From: G963665185 sp963665185 | GTDB lineage: Bacteria; Desulfobacterota; Desulfovibrionia; Desulfovibrionales; Desulfovibrionaceae | Assembly: GCA_963665185.2 (NCBI GenBank) | Contig: CAXXPO010000005.1 | Span: 62,001 to 126,000 of the forward strand | Length of the DNA: 64,000 nt | Direction: 5' to 3' | In this document: piece by piece, positions 36,001 to 42,365 of the stretch | Layout: every line of letters begins with the position of its first letter | Numbering within the stretch: the stretch's first letter is position 1 | Notes under the pieces: generated by a model | The model's database searches: none | What the model was told of the DNA's origin: nothing | The model's input: only the letters and a program-made list of their open reading frames with translations | Translations under genes and position numbers: made by a program

Positions 36001-36717
36001 TACGGCGGCGTGGACCACGTGCTGGCCTCGGGCCAGGACATCAATATCCTGGTCATGGACACCGAAGTGTATTCCAACACCGGCGGCCAGTCCTCCAAGG
36101 CGACCCCGCTCGGGTCCATTGCCAAGTTCGCCGCCGCAGGCAAGCGCACCGGCAAAAAGGACCTGGGCCGCATGGCCATGACCTACGGCTACGTGTACGT
36201 GGCCTCGGTCGCCATGGGCGCGGACAAGCAGCAGACCCTCAAGGCCTTCCAGGAAGCCGAAGCCTATCCCGGTCCTTCGCTGGTCATCTGCTACGCACCA
36301 TGCATCAACCAGGGCATCCGCAAGGGCATGGGCAAGACCCAGGAAGAACAGAAGCTTGCCGTGGCCTCGGGCTACTGGCCCCTGTACCGCTTCAACCCGT
36401 CCCTGGCAGACGAGGGCAAGAACCCCTTCAGCCTGGACTCCAAGGCGCCCGACGGAACCATGCAGGAATTCCTGGGCGGCGAAAACCGCTACGCCCTGCT
36501 GGAACGCCTGCACCCCGCAGACTCCAAGCGCCTGCGCGAGCAGATAGAAAAAGACTACAACGAACGCTACGAAGCCCTGAAGTTCATGACCGAAGCCGAC
36601 TATTTCGGCGCGGGAGCCGGTGCTGCCGATGCAGAAGCCTGCACGGTCTCTGAAACTCCGGAACACGCCCGCCCCAACGGCGGCGAACCCTGCGACGACG
36701 GTCGCAGCGGGAAATAA
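33097..36717 (+). CDS. Pyruvate:ferredoxin (flavodoxin) oxidoreductase, single-chain
   Basis: A 1206-residue homodimer-type PFOR (NifJ family) converting pyruvate and CoA to acetyl-CoA, CO2 and reduced ferredoxin. The N-terminal domain has YPITPSSTMGEIADEW. Two [4Fe-4S] clusters sit in CIQCNQCAFVCPHS and CLGCGNCADICPAKEK near residues 690-760. GACAGCGETPYVKVL carries ligands of the TPP-proximal cluster, and ATGCSSIWGASAPTTPY, GGDGWAYDIGYGG and DTEVYSNTGGQSSKATPLG bind TPP and Mg. The C terminus carries an extension with Cys1182 and Cys1199, 17 residues apart, like the oxygen-protective tail known from Desulfovibrio africanus PFOR. The ATG at 33097 is set by AAGGAGGCATCC. Confidence 0.96.
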   Translation: MSKKMKTMDGNTATTHVAYAMSECAAIYPITPSSTMGEIADEWAAQDRRNIFGQKVKIRQLQSEAGAAGAVHGCLAGGALTTTFTASQGLLLMIPNMYKISGELLPGVFHVSARAIAAHALSIFGDHQDIMACRQTGFSILSSASVQECMDLALVAHLSAIESSVPFLHSFDGFRTSHEIQKIEVIDYEDMAKLVNMEKVEAFRARSMNPEHPQIRGTAQNPDIYFQGREAANPYYDKVIGIVVEQMEKVSKLTGRSYKPFDYVGAPDAERVIVAMGSSCEAVEEMVNHLTSKGEKVGLVKVRLFRPFSVEHLMAVLPASVTRLSVLDRTKEPGSLGDPLYQDVCTAFMQKGSGPALIPGRYGLGSKEFTPAMVKAVFDNMAASQPKSHFVVGIEDDVTNTSLPLPESLDTTPKGTVQCKFWGLGSDGTVGANKQAIKIIGDNTDLYAQGYFAYDSKKSGGITVSHLRFGEKPIQSTYLVSAADYVACHKSSYVHQYDVLQGIKDGGTFVLNSSWNAIEDMERELPAEMKRTIAAKKLKFYNIDAVKIAGEVGLGNRINMVMQTAFFKLADVIPFAQAVDLLKKGIHSAYGKKGEKIVNMNVAAVDRAADALVEIKVPASWATAQDAPAQPANEPDFISNVVRPILAQKGDDLPVSAFTADGIFPVATSKYEKRGVAILVPEWIGDNCIQCNQCAFVCPHSALRPVLLTADEMARAPKGFTALDAKGKQLDGLKYRMQVNTMDCLGCGNCADICPAKEKALVMKPLPTQTDVQVPNFDFTETIPYRDDLMPRTTVKGSQFQQSLMEFSGACAGCGETPYVKVLTQLFGERMVVANATGCSSIWGASAPTTPYCVNKDGHGPAWGNSLFEDAAEFGFGMEMAVEQRREHLVDKIKAALASGLDADVAAALNAWLESKDNPAASREAGDKLKKLLQGKTGPLAEIAKDADLFTKKSMWIFGGDGWAYDIGYGGVDHVLASGQDINILVMDTEVYSNTGGQSSKATPLGSIAKFAAAGKRTGKKDLGRMAMTYGYVYVASVAMGADKQQTLKAFQEAEAYPGPSLVICYAPCINQGIRKGMGKTQEEQKLAVASGYWPLYRFNPSLADEGKNPFSLDSKAPDGTMQEFLGGENRYALLERLHPADSKRLREQIEKDYNERYEALKFMTEADYFGAGAGAADAEACTVSETPEHARPNGGEPCDDGRSGK

Positions 36718-36731
36718 GAAAGAATAAAGAT

Positions 36732-36775
36732 GCCTCCGGCGGCCGGGGGGGATGATCCCCCCCGGACCCCCGCGG
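36732..36775 (+). repeat. GC-rich intergenic hairpin element, copy 2
   Basis: A 44-base near-copy of the element at 13591-13634. It has the same GCCTCCGGCGGCCGGGGGG start, but the central hairpin reads CCGGGGGGG-ATGAT-CCCCCCCGG. A C:G pair in copy 1 is replaced by G:C here, so pairing is kept. It sits between the PFOR stop and its terminator. Confidence 0.75.
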
Positions 36776-36789
36776 TACAGTTCCAAATT

Positions 36790-36826
36790 AAATCCCGGCA
36801 ATGCGCTTTGCGCATTGCCGGGATTT
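36790..36826 (+). terminator. Rho-independent terminator after PFOR
   Basis: AAATCCCGGCAATGCG and CGCATTGCCGGGATTT form a perfect 16-bp stem around CTTTG, then TACTT. Confidence 0.88.
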
Positions 36827-36958
36827 TACTTATGAAACGGGGGGGATGTGGCGACTTTTAGCTTGTGAATTATGATAAATTGTGCATAGAAAAATTAATA
36901 ATTATGGTTTATTATTGTAGATTAGTACTTGTAAGCCTTTTTGAAAGGAGTTTGAGTA

Positions 36959-36990
36959 ATGTTTGAACATGCGAGTACAGTAATTGCAAT
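36959..36990 (+). pseudogene. 5' fragment of a host gene interrupted by the prophage
   Basis: GAAAGGAG followed eight bases later by ATG opens a frame reading MFEHASTVIAI before the presumed phage end at 36991. Read into the phage end it stops at once (VSGHST then TGA). Upstream DNA is AT-rich with a possible promoter (TTGTGC at 36880, TATGGT at 36903, 17-base spacing). This looks like an expressed host gene cut after about 11 codons. The rest should lie beyond the other prophage end, outside the window, so the product is unknown. Confidence 0.55.
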
Positions 36991-37037
36991 TGTAAGCGGT
37001 CACTCAACTTGAGAATTTCGGTCACTCAACTTGAGAA
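36991..37037. repeat. Prophage right end with two transposase-site repeats
   Basis: The presumed terminus is TGTAAGCGGTCAC at 36991. CGGTCACTCAACTTGAGAA occurs twice, at 36997-37015 and 37019-37037, a 22-base period, and each copy contains the palindrome CTCAA-C-TTGAG. Tandem 22-bp repeats behind a 5'-TG are the layout of transposase-binding sites at Mu-family ends. Confidence 0.7.
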
Positions 37038-37057
37038 AAATATTTTCCCCATTTTTC

Positions 37058-37103
37058 CCGCTGGCCCGTGGTTTGCTACGCGCGTGCGCGTGAGGGCCAG
37101 CGG
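37058..37103. terminator. Long-stem hairpin between mom and the prophage end
   Basis: CCGCTGGCCC (37058-37067) and GGGCCAGCGG (37094-37103) form a perfect 10-bp stem around a GC-rich loop. It lies just past the mom stop at the end of the late transcript. On the minus strand there is no T run. Confidence 0.4.
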
Positions 37104-37126
37104 TTCTTTTCTCACCTATTTAGCTT

Positions 37127-37852
37127 TCAATTTGGCTTCGGATACGGCTGTACTTTCAGCCGCAACCGTTCCCGCCAATTTTTCTTAACGAAATACACGT
37201 ACCGAAATTGTCTAAACGAGCACTGAATGGCCCTGGCCTTGTTCTCAATCAGCGTTTTTCCTCGCTGTCCACCTTTCCGGCCAGTCGTCAGCAGCATCTC
37301 GTGATACGTGTCGCAATCCAGAAAGTAGAAACTTGTCTTGTGGCTGCCCACATATTGAAAGTTTGCGGCCTGATAGGTCACCCCCATTCTGCCGCATCGT
37401 TCATCCGCGAACGACTGAACCCACGCGACCCTGGGCATTGCCAGCTTCACATACTTGATTGCATAGGAAAGAGCCTTGCTTTCCGAATTTTTGGGACAGA
37501 TGTCATGCAGCCACATTCTGTTCAATTCCAGATATTCACCGACATCCGTACCATCAACAATTTTGCCGACCTGACGCGGGTTAAGCGCATATCCAAGCAC
37601 CAAAACGCCTGCAAAATTTTGACGGTAAAATACACCAAGGTTCACGTATGAATTGTTAACGATTCTATGTGAATAATGATGGATAAGCACCGTCTCACGG
37701 GCAAGCCGCGACGGAATAGACGCGACATAGAAATCGCGCTCTCCGAATCCCGCTACAGCTTGTGTGCCCATAATATACCCTTTGTTTTCATCAGTAGGCG
37801 GCGTCCATTCACCTGGATCAGGCGGATGATGCGCCGGTTTTTGTTTCGCCAC
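37127..37852 (-). CDS. mom: Mom-like DNA adenine modification protein
   Basis: A 241-residue homologue of phage Mu Mom, which modifies adenines in phage DNA to an acetamido/methylcarbamoyl form and protects it from host restriction. Family stretches are VLIHHYSHRIVNNSYVNLGV near residue 55, GVLVLGYALNPRQVG, YLELNRMWLHDICPKNSESK and MPRVAWVQSFADERCGRMG, followed by FQYVGSHKTSFYFLDCDTY. The GTG at 37852 is chosen because AGAGG lies six bases upstream; Mu mom also starts with GUG. Another GTG lies at 37867. The start overlaps com by 35 bases and is buried in a hairpin, as in Mu. It is the last gene before the prophage right end. Confidence 0.9.
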   Translation of the reverse strand: MAKQKPAHHPPDPGEWTPPTDENKGYIMGTQAVAGFGERDFYVASIPSRLARETVLIHHYSHRIVNNSYVNLGVFYRQNFAGVLVLGYALNPRQVGKIVDGTDVGEYLELNRMWLHDICPKNSESKALSYAIKYVKLAMPRVAWVQSFADERCGRMGVTYQAANFQYVGSHKTSFYFLDCDTYHEMLLTTGRKGGQRGKTLIENKARAIQCSFRQFRYVYFVKKNWRERLRLKVQPYPKPN

Positions 37853-38009
37853 GGTATACCTCTTCACACGAGGCTCCGTGGCCTTCTGTGCTGGAACTCT
37901 TGGCTCTCAGAAATTCATTTTTTGCCTTGCATCTTGGGCAAACGATCTCCAATTCGTCTACCTGTCCTTTTGCCAGCAGCTTATTGCATTTTCTACAGCG
38001 TAAATTCAT
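37818..38009 (-). CDS. com: Com-like zinc-finger translational activator of mom
   Basis: A 63-residue protein beginning MNLRCRKCNKLLAKGQ followed by IVCPRCKAKNEF, a four-cysteine zinc finger (C-x2-C ... C-x2-C). This is the arrangement of Mu Com, an RNA-binding protein that opens the mom translation start. Its 3' end overlaps the mom start by 35 bases, as in Mu. AAGAAGGA directly abuts the ATG, an unusually tight spacing. The C-terminal part is Ser/Gly/Glu-rich and less conserved. Confidence 0.88.
   Translation of the reverse strand: MNLRCRKCNKLLAKGQVDELEIVCPRCKAKNEFLRAKSSSTEGHGASCEEVYRGETKTGASSA
37849..37881 (-). promoter_or_regulatory. Hairpin hiding the mom ribosome site and GUG start
   Basis: On the mRNA, CCACGG (37881-37876) pairs with CCGTGG (37854-37849), which contains the GUG start. 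Inside it CCTC (37873-37870) pairs with GAGG (37862-37859), the Shine-Dalgarno. Internal loops are AG and TATA. This matches the known Mu mechanism in which Com destabilises an inhibitory stem. Confidence 0.7.
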
Positions 38010-38055
38010 TCCTTCTTCGCTTGTGGGTTGTGCCTTTGCCTGCTACGTCACAGTG

Positions 38056-38069
38056 ACCACGCGCGTGGT
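38056..38069. promoter_or_regulatory. 14-bp perfect palindrome upstream of com
   Basis: ACCACGCGCGTGGT lies 47 bases before the com ATG in the com/mom leader. A protein operator is possible but unproven; the sequence could equally be part of an RNA hairpin. Confidence 0.35.
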
Positions 38070-38157
38070 GAGGAGTAGCGGGCGCAAGCTCGTGGTCCGG
38101 TGCCTCTACACCGGAACCGGTGGGGGCGCTGGAACGCCCCCGCCTGCTCCATCGGTT

Positions 38158-38715
38158 TTATTCGCCGGTGTCCTCCGGGAAATGTATTGCAATATTTACG
38201 GCCAGCAGGTCTTCAACACTTTCGGCTGAGTCCAAAGCGTCTTCCAACGCCTGTCGTTGACCGATGACGTTGCCTGCCGCCATGCTCCATACTTCGGCAT
38301 TAGCCAAAATACGGCGGGTCAATTCGGTGATGCGGTCGGTCTCGGTTTCTCCCAAAACAGGACGTTGTGCGGCCAAAGACCGCACCAGTGGGGCGGCAGC
38401 TTCGGCATTGGTTTGAAGTGCTTCGGCTTCGCGGATTTGTTGGTCCCAGGTGAGAACTTCAGTTTCCGGGTAGGCAGCTTTGAGTGTCGCTAAAGCGGAA
38501 TCGCAAGCGGCGTTGATTTTGGGCTTGAGCTGGCCGCGCAGGTAATCCAAAGTAGGTGGTTGGAATTCGCCATCCATCACTGCATAGTTATTGTCCACAT
38601 AGGCTTGCCATTCTGCGGGAATTTCCATCCAGACAAGCGAAGGATGGTAGCAGCCAGCGGGGTTCTGGGCCGAAATTTCAACAACCCAATCATCTTCTAT
38701 TCTTGCCCAAAGCAT
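38158..38715 (-). CDS. Tail fibre assembly-like protein (DUF4376-like)
   Basis: A 185-residue protein beginning MLWARIEDDWVVEISAQNP. The first 55 residues look like the tail-fibre-assembly N-terminal part. The rest is helical (ACDSALATLKAAYPETEVLTWDQQIREAEALQ), resembling DUF4376 domains found just after phage tail fibre genes. Its ATG overlaps the fibre stop (TAATG), so it is coupled to it. A chaperone role in fibre trimerisation is inferred from position. Confidence 0.65.
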   Translation of the reverse strand: MLWARIEDDWVVEISAQNPAGCYHPSLVWMEIPAEWQAYVDNNYAVMDGEFQPPTLDYLRGQLKPKINAACDSALATLKAAYPETEVLTWDQQIREAEALQTNAEAAAPLVRSLAAQRPVLGETETDRITELTRRILANAEVWSMAAGNVIGQRQALEDALDSAESVEDLLAVNIAIHFPEDTGE

Positions 38716-40886
38716 TATTCTTGCCTCCAAGATATTCTTACGCAGCCAGGATTCCCTGCTGGATACCCGCCAGACGTCGACGGTGCCCCCTGGCCGCATT
38801 CAGTCGGCTCCAGGGCCTCTGTCAATGTAATTCGGCTTCTGCCATCAATCCCTCGCGGCTTTCCACCAGTTGCATATTGATCGGCCTCACGTCCGCCACC
38901 GGTCCCCCCTCTACCGCCAGTCTCGTTAATATCGCCCCCATGTCCGTTACCGCCAGGACCTCCCGACCACGTTCCGGCATTGCCTGTACCACTCGTAGGC
39001 TGTCCTCCCATTCCGCCAGTACTGGATACGATATTCCCGAACGATGATGTTTTGCCTGCGCGGAGGGCAGCAGATAGGTAGCAATTTTCGTTAGAACCAA
39101 CGAAGACTGGCCCACCTTCACCAACCGTGATTGTGTACTTTTCACCTGATACTAACGTATGCTTTTTCTTTGCATATCCTCCCCCACCGCCTCCACCGCC
39201 GCCCCAACAGGTACCGGAAGCGCCGCCACCGATGGTTTCAATTTCCACCTCGCTCAGACCGTCTGGCACTGTAAACTCGAACGTCCCAGGAACATCCCAA
39301 AGGATACCTTTGCCGTCTGAATCAACAGTTCCCCCGCAGAAAGCGCCTTGCGGAAGAATCACTTCATGGGGGGTGAATGACGTCGGCACGCTCCAAGCTG
39401 ATGTACTGAATGCCTGGCCGGTTTGACGGCAACGCCAGTAGTAAACAACATTCTGGGGCAGACTTTGAGTTACCCTGTGGCTGTTCAGTCCGGTGGTGTC
39501 GGTGACGTCGTAAACTACAGTTGTAAAATTCTTATCTGTGGCAACTTGATAATGAATGGACTGAAGCGTGTCGTTGCCGCCTACTGCTTGAAATATGCTG
39601 CATTGAAGGGTCGGACAGGGGAAAACATTCGTTGCACCATCTGCGGGAGCGACGTTTTCCGGTTGAGCCACATACTGAAAAATTGAGCCGGTAGAAAACG
39701 CTGTGGGTTCGGACCATTCGGACCAGACTTCCTCACTGTCCTGATAACGGCATTGCCACCAGTAGATGGAGTCGGTCAGCAAATTGTCGGCGGCAACCTG
39801 ATGCGATAAGGCAACGCCATTTTCCGTGGCAGTGTAAATGACGTCGGCCATTCCCTCGCCGGAAGCAATACGGAACTCCGCGCAATTCTGATCCAGTCCG
39901 TAGAGGCTTCGGTAAGCATTGGCCGTGAGCGTGGGCGTTTCCATAACGCCTGTAGCCTCGTTGGCAGGAGTCAGATTTACCGGCTTACGTACAGCATCCG
40001 CCCTGCCTGCTTTGGGACTGGTGAGAAGCATCATGTGGCTAACGCGGGTATCCTCCTCTTTGAGGCCACTATCAATTACAACCCGCAACTCGATTTTTCC
40101 GCCGACAGGGATACGATAAGTTTCGTCACGGGTGCCGGAGACCTCTTGAGAACTTTCCAGAAACTCCGCAGCCTGCCATTCGGCAGCATCAACCTGTCGA
40201 GCGGCAATTGATACGACGCCATCGCCGGAGTCCCGTCGAATGACCATACGCCCATCCGACCAGTACCTTAGTACATCCAGTGGCTTGGAATATAGTACTC
40301 CGCCATTCGGGACGGTCGCGTAACCAGAATGGATGGCCCAGTTGGTTCTGGATAATGTGCCGGATGTACGGTCAACAGTCAGATTTGACAGAGCTTGGAA
40401 CCGGTTTGCAGTCAAAATCTTTTTAACGACAACGGTCTCCGCCCTGCCTGTCTCACCGAAGATAACGTAGGATGAACCGACTCGCAGATTTGCAGTACTT
40501 TCCACATCAACAGAATCATCATCTTTGACTGTTTTCAAAACAGCCACGGGCTTGAAGTTACGCCAGGAGTGAACTTCGTCGCCGAACATTTCAAAGGAAA
40601 AACCTTCGTCGCTGGCTTTCCAGGCCAGCTCTTGCGCCCGGCTCACGGCCACGGCACTTGACGATTCCAATGCACCGAGCTGCGTATCCACAGCAGACAA
40701 TCGGGAGGCAAGCGATTCCTCATCCCCCTTGGCTTCGACCACGTCCTGCAGGATGGGCTCAGCTGCCTCAAAATTTTGATTTACCACAGCCCGGCCCTTG
40801 TTGAAGAGACTCGGTACGGCAGCCGGGGCCTTTCCTTCTTCGTCAAATTCCGGAATTTCCGGAACGGTTTGCAAAATTTTAGTCAT
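38715..40886 (-). CDS. Tail fibre protein with glycine-rich tip
   Basis: A 723-residue modular fibre. An N-terminal helical stretch (about 1-75) should join the baseplate. Beta-rich middle parts contain two Fn3-like repeats, recognisable by the repeated pattern PEN(V/E)APADGATN, then TD(S/K)xYWWQCRYQDS and VYYWRCRQTG. From about residue 530 a glycine-rich lattice (runs of up to nine Gly, then GGMGG, GGPGGNGHGG, GGRGGTGGG) ends in a conserved-looking GGYPAGNPGCVRISW tip, the design of receptor-binding glycine-rich phage adhesins. It probably decides host range. Confidence 0.75.
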   Translation of the reverse strand: MTKILQTVPEIPEFDEEGKAPAAVPSLFNKGRAVVNQNFEAAEPILQDVVEAKGDEESLASRLSAVDTQLGALESSSAVAVSRAQELAWKASDEGFSFEMFGDEVHSWRNFKPVAVLKTVKDDDSVDVESTANLRVGSSYVIFGETGRAETVVVKKILTANRFQALSNLTVDRTSGTLSRTNWAIHSGYATVPNGGVLYSKPLDVLRYWSDGRMVIRRDSGDGVVSIAARQVDAAEWQAAEFLESSQEVSGTRDETYRIPVGGKIELRVVIDSGLKEEDTRVSHMMLLTSPKAGRADAVRKPVNLTPANEATGVMETPTLTANAYRSLYGLDQNCAEFRIASGEGMADVIYTATENGVALSHQVAADNLLTDSIYWWQCRYQDSEEVWSEWSEPTAFSTGSIFQYVAQPENVAPADGATNVFPCPTLQCSIFQAVGGNDTLQSIHYQVATDKNFTTVVYDVTDTTGLNSHRVTQSLPQNVVYYWRCRQTGQAFSTSAWSVPTSFTPHEVILPQGAFCGGTVDSDGKGILWDVPGTFEFTVPDGLSEVEIETIGGGASGTCWGGGGGGGGGYAKKKHTLVSGEKYTITVGEGGPVFVGSNENCYLSAALRAGKTSSFGNIVSSTGGMGGQPTSGTGNAGTWSGGPGGNGHGGDINETGGRGGTGGGREADQYATGGKPRGIDGRSRITLTEALEPTECGQGAPSTSGGYPAGNPGCVRISWRQE

Positions 40887-40887
40887 A

Positions 40888-41280
40888 TCAGTCTCCCTCG
40901 GGCTTGAAACAAATGTTTATACTCACATCGAACCAATCCAGGTCCTGGGCCGGGACCGGCTCATAGTTCCGGACAAACCAAAGCTCTCCGGCAACGATCA
41001 GCGCGGCCTCGGATACGCTTTGCGTCACATCGCCCATGGCCAGCCGGGCTGTTGCGCGGACAGTATATGCGTTCGGCATCGTTACCGAATACAGCGGCAG
41101 TGTTTTCACCCGCTGATTGAGTTGTGCTTGATCCGGAGCAATAGAAACCGGAGTCAGGCTGGCGGCATTCCAACCACCCGTGCCGACGGCCAGGGCCACG
41201 TCATCCGCTTGCAGCCGGACGGACAGGCTTTGCGCCAGTTGCGCCCAATAGGCGTGTGTGGCTGTAGCAACTACACTCAT
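40888..41280 (-). CDS. Phage protein of unknown function between gpI-like and fibre genes
   Basis: A 130-residue protein starting MSVVATATHAYWAQLAQSL with AGGAGGAAAT upstream. It is predicted beta-rich with no transmembrane segment or cysteine motif. Position between tail protein I and the fibre suggests a fibre-attachment or baseplate accessory role. I do not recognise the family. Confidence 0.6.
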   Translation of the reverse strand: MSVVATATHAYWAQLAQSLSVRLQADDVALAVGTGGWNAASLTPVSIAPDQAQLNQRVKTLPLYSVTMPNAYTVRATARLAMGDVTQSVSEAALIVAGELWFVRNYEPVPAQDLDWFDVSINICFKPEGD

Positions 41281-41291
41281 ATTTCCTCCTC

Positions 41292-42365
41292 TTAGCTGAC
41301 CGCTGGCCAGCCGGTACAAACAGGTTCGGTCCAGCCCAGGCGCAACGGCACTGCAAGTCGATTGACCGGCTGCTCTCCCAACCGTTGCGGCGGTAAAAAT
41401 TTTGTTTCGCCGTCCAGCCGCCAGGAACCATCAAGGCGCTTTTCAGCCGTACCCACGTTCCAGGAGCCGTCCAGGCGTGTCATTGTTCGATCCAGCCGAA
41501 AAAGCGGTTTCGGCTGGAATGCAGCCCGTCGTCCTGGCGGGATGGTAAGAGTTTTGGCCCCGGAAGCTCCGGTACGCAGGCGCGGATCAGAAAAGCGCTC
41601 AGTGACTGCGACGGGCAGGATCTCGCCCACTCCCCACGCTCCATCCAGGGGACGCCCGTCGAGACGGCATGGCGTGGCATCACGCCCCAACCGCCACGAG
41701 CCGTCCAGGCGCAATCGATGCGGATAGGCCAAAGTCGATTGCGCCTTGGCCGTTGCTCCGGAACCAAGAGCTCCTGGGCGAGGAGTGTCAAACCCCAAAT
41801 AGATACGGAACTTGTCCAAAGAACGAGCGGCCTTGTATTCGGCCACGATCTTTCGTGCCAACTGGTACTGGCCAGTTCCGGTCGATCCCCAATTCATATT
41901 GACCAGAAATTCGGCCCAACGCAGAGGCGGCAGCCCCTGAAGGCCTGTAGGCGTCGTCATGAGAAAGCCGAGCCTGCGACCGTCTAGGCGCGGCGTATCC
42001 GGCTCCATGGCCGTCGTAATGTCAGCGGGTTCGATGATCTCAGCGGAAATTCCTGCCATGCCCAGAATTTGCTGCAAGCCGTATGTCCGCCCACCCAGGT
42101 GATGGAACGAGTACGCGCCTTCCACGCGCTTGCGCCAGAATCTGTCCGGCTCATACTGCCAACGGGCCAGCCCCCGGCTGCGGGCGTGGCGGTCCAAATA
42201 ATCCGCATCGCAGGTGGCCGGATTAAATTGTTCGCGAAGCCAAATTATGGCGGCCAAAGCATCGTCCAACACCATGGCCCCGCCTTTGCACAACACAGAC
42301 AACGGGCCGGGTGCTGAATGCAAAGGCCAGCGCAGGTCTTTGAAGTATGACCAGAACTTACTCAT
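41292..42365 (-). CDS. Phage tail protein I-like (baseplate) with LDGSW repeats
   Basis: A 357-residue protein. The N-terminal part resembles P2 gpI/Mu gp48-type baseplate proteins (LAAIIWLREQFNPATCDADYLDRHARSRGLA, then FWRKRVEGAYSFHHLGGRTYGLQQILG). The C-terminal half contains repeats of R-L-D-G-S-W-R-L/N-V and variants (RLDGSWRLG, PLDGAWGVG, RLDGSWNVG, RLDGSWRLDG) over about 130 residues, a likely beta-repeat extension. The start at 42365 (MSKFWSYF) overlaps gpJ by eight bases. Confidence 0.75.
   Translation of the reverse strand: MSKFWSYFKDLRWPLHSAPGPLSVLCKGGAMVLDDALAAIIWLREQFNPATCDADYLDRHARSRGLARWQYEPDRFWRKRVEGAYSFHHLGGRTYGLQQILGMAGISAEIIEPADITTAMEPDTPRLDGRRLGFLMTTPTGLQGLPPLRWAEFLVNMNWGSTGTGQYQLARKIVAEYKAARSLDKFRIYLGFDTPRPGALGSGATAKAQSTLAYPHRLRLDGSWRLGRDATPCRLDGRPLDGAWGVGEILPVAVTERFSDPRLRTGASGAKTLTIPPGRRAAFQPKPLFRLDRTMTRLDGSWNVGTAEKRLDGSWRLDGETKFLPPQRLGEQPVNRLAVPLRLGWTEPVCTGWPAVS

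Noticed and set aside
32941..36801. 1286-codon minus-strand open frame across PFOR
   Set aside because: Antisense shadow of a well-conserved PFOR gene. Its start lies in the repeat/terminator region and its end in non-coding leader.
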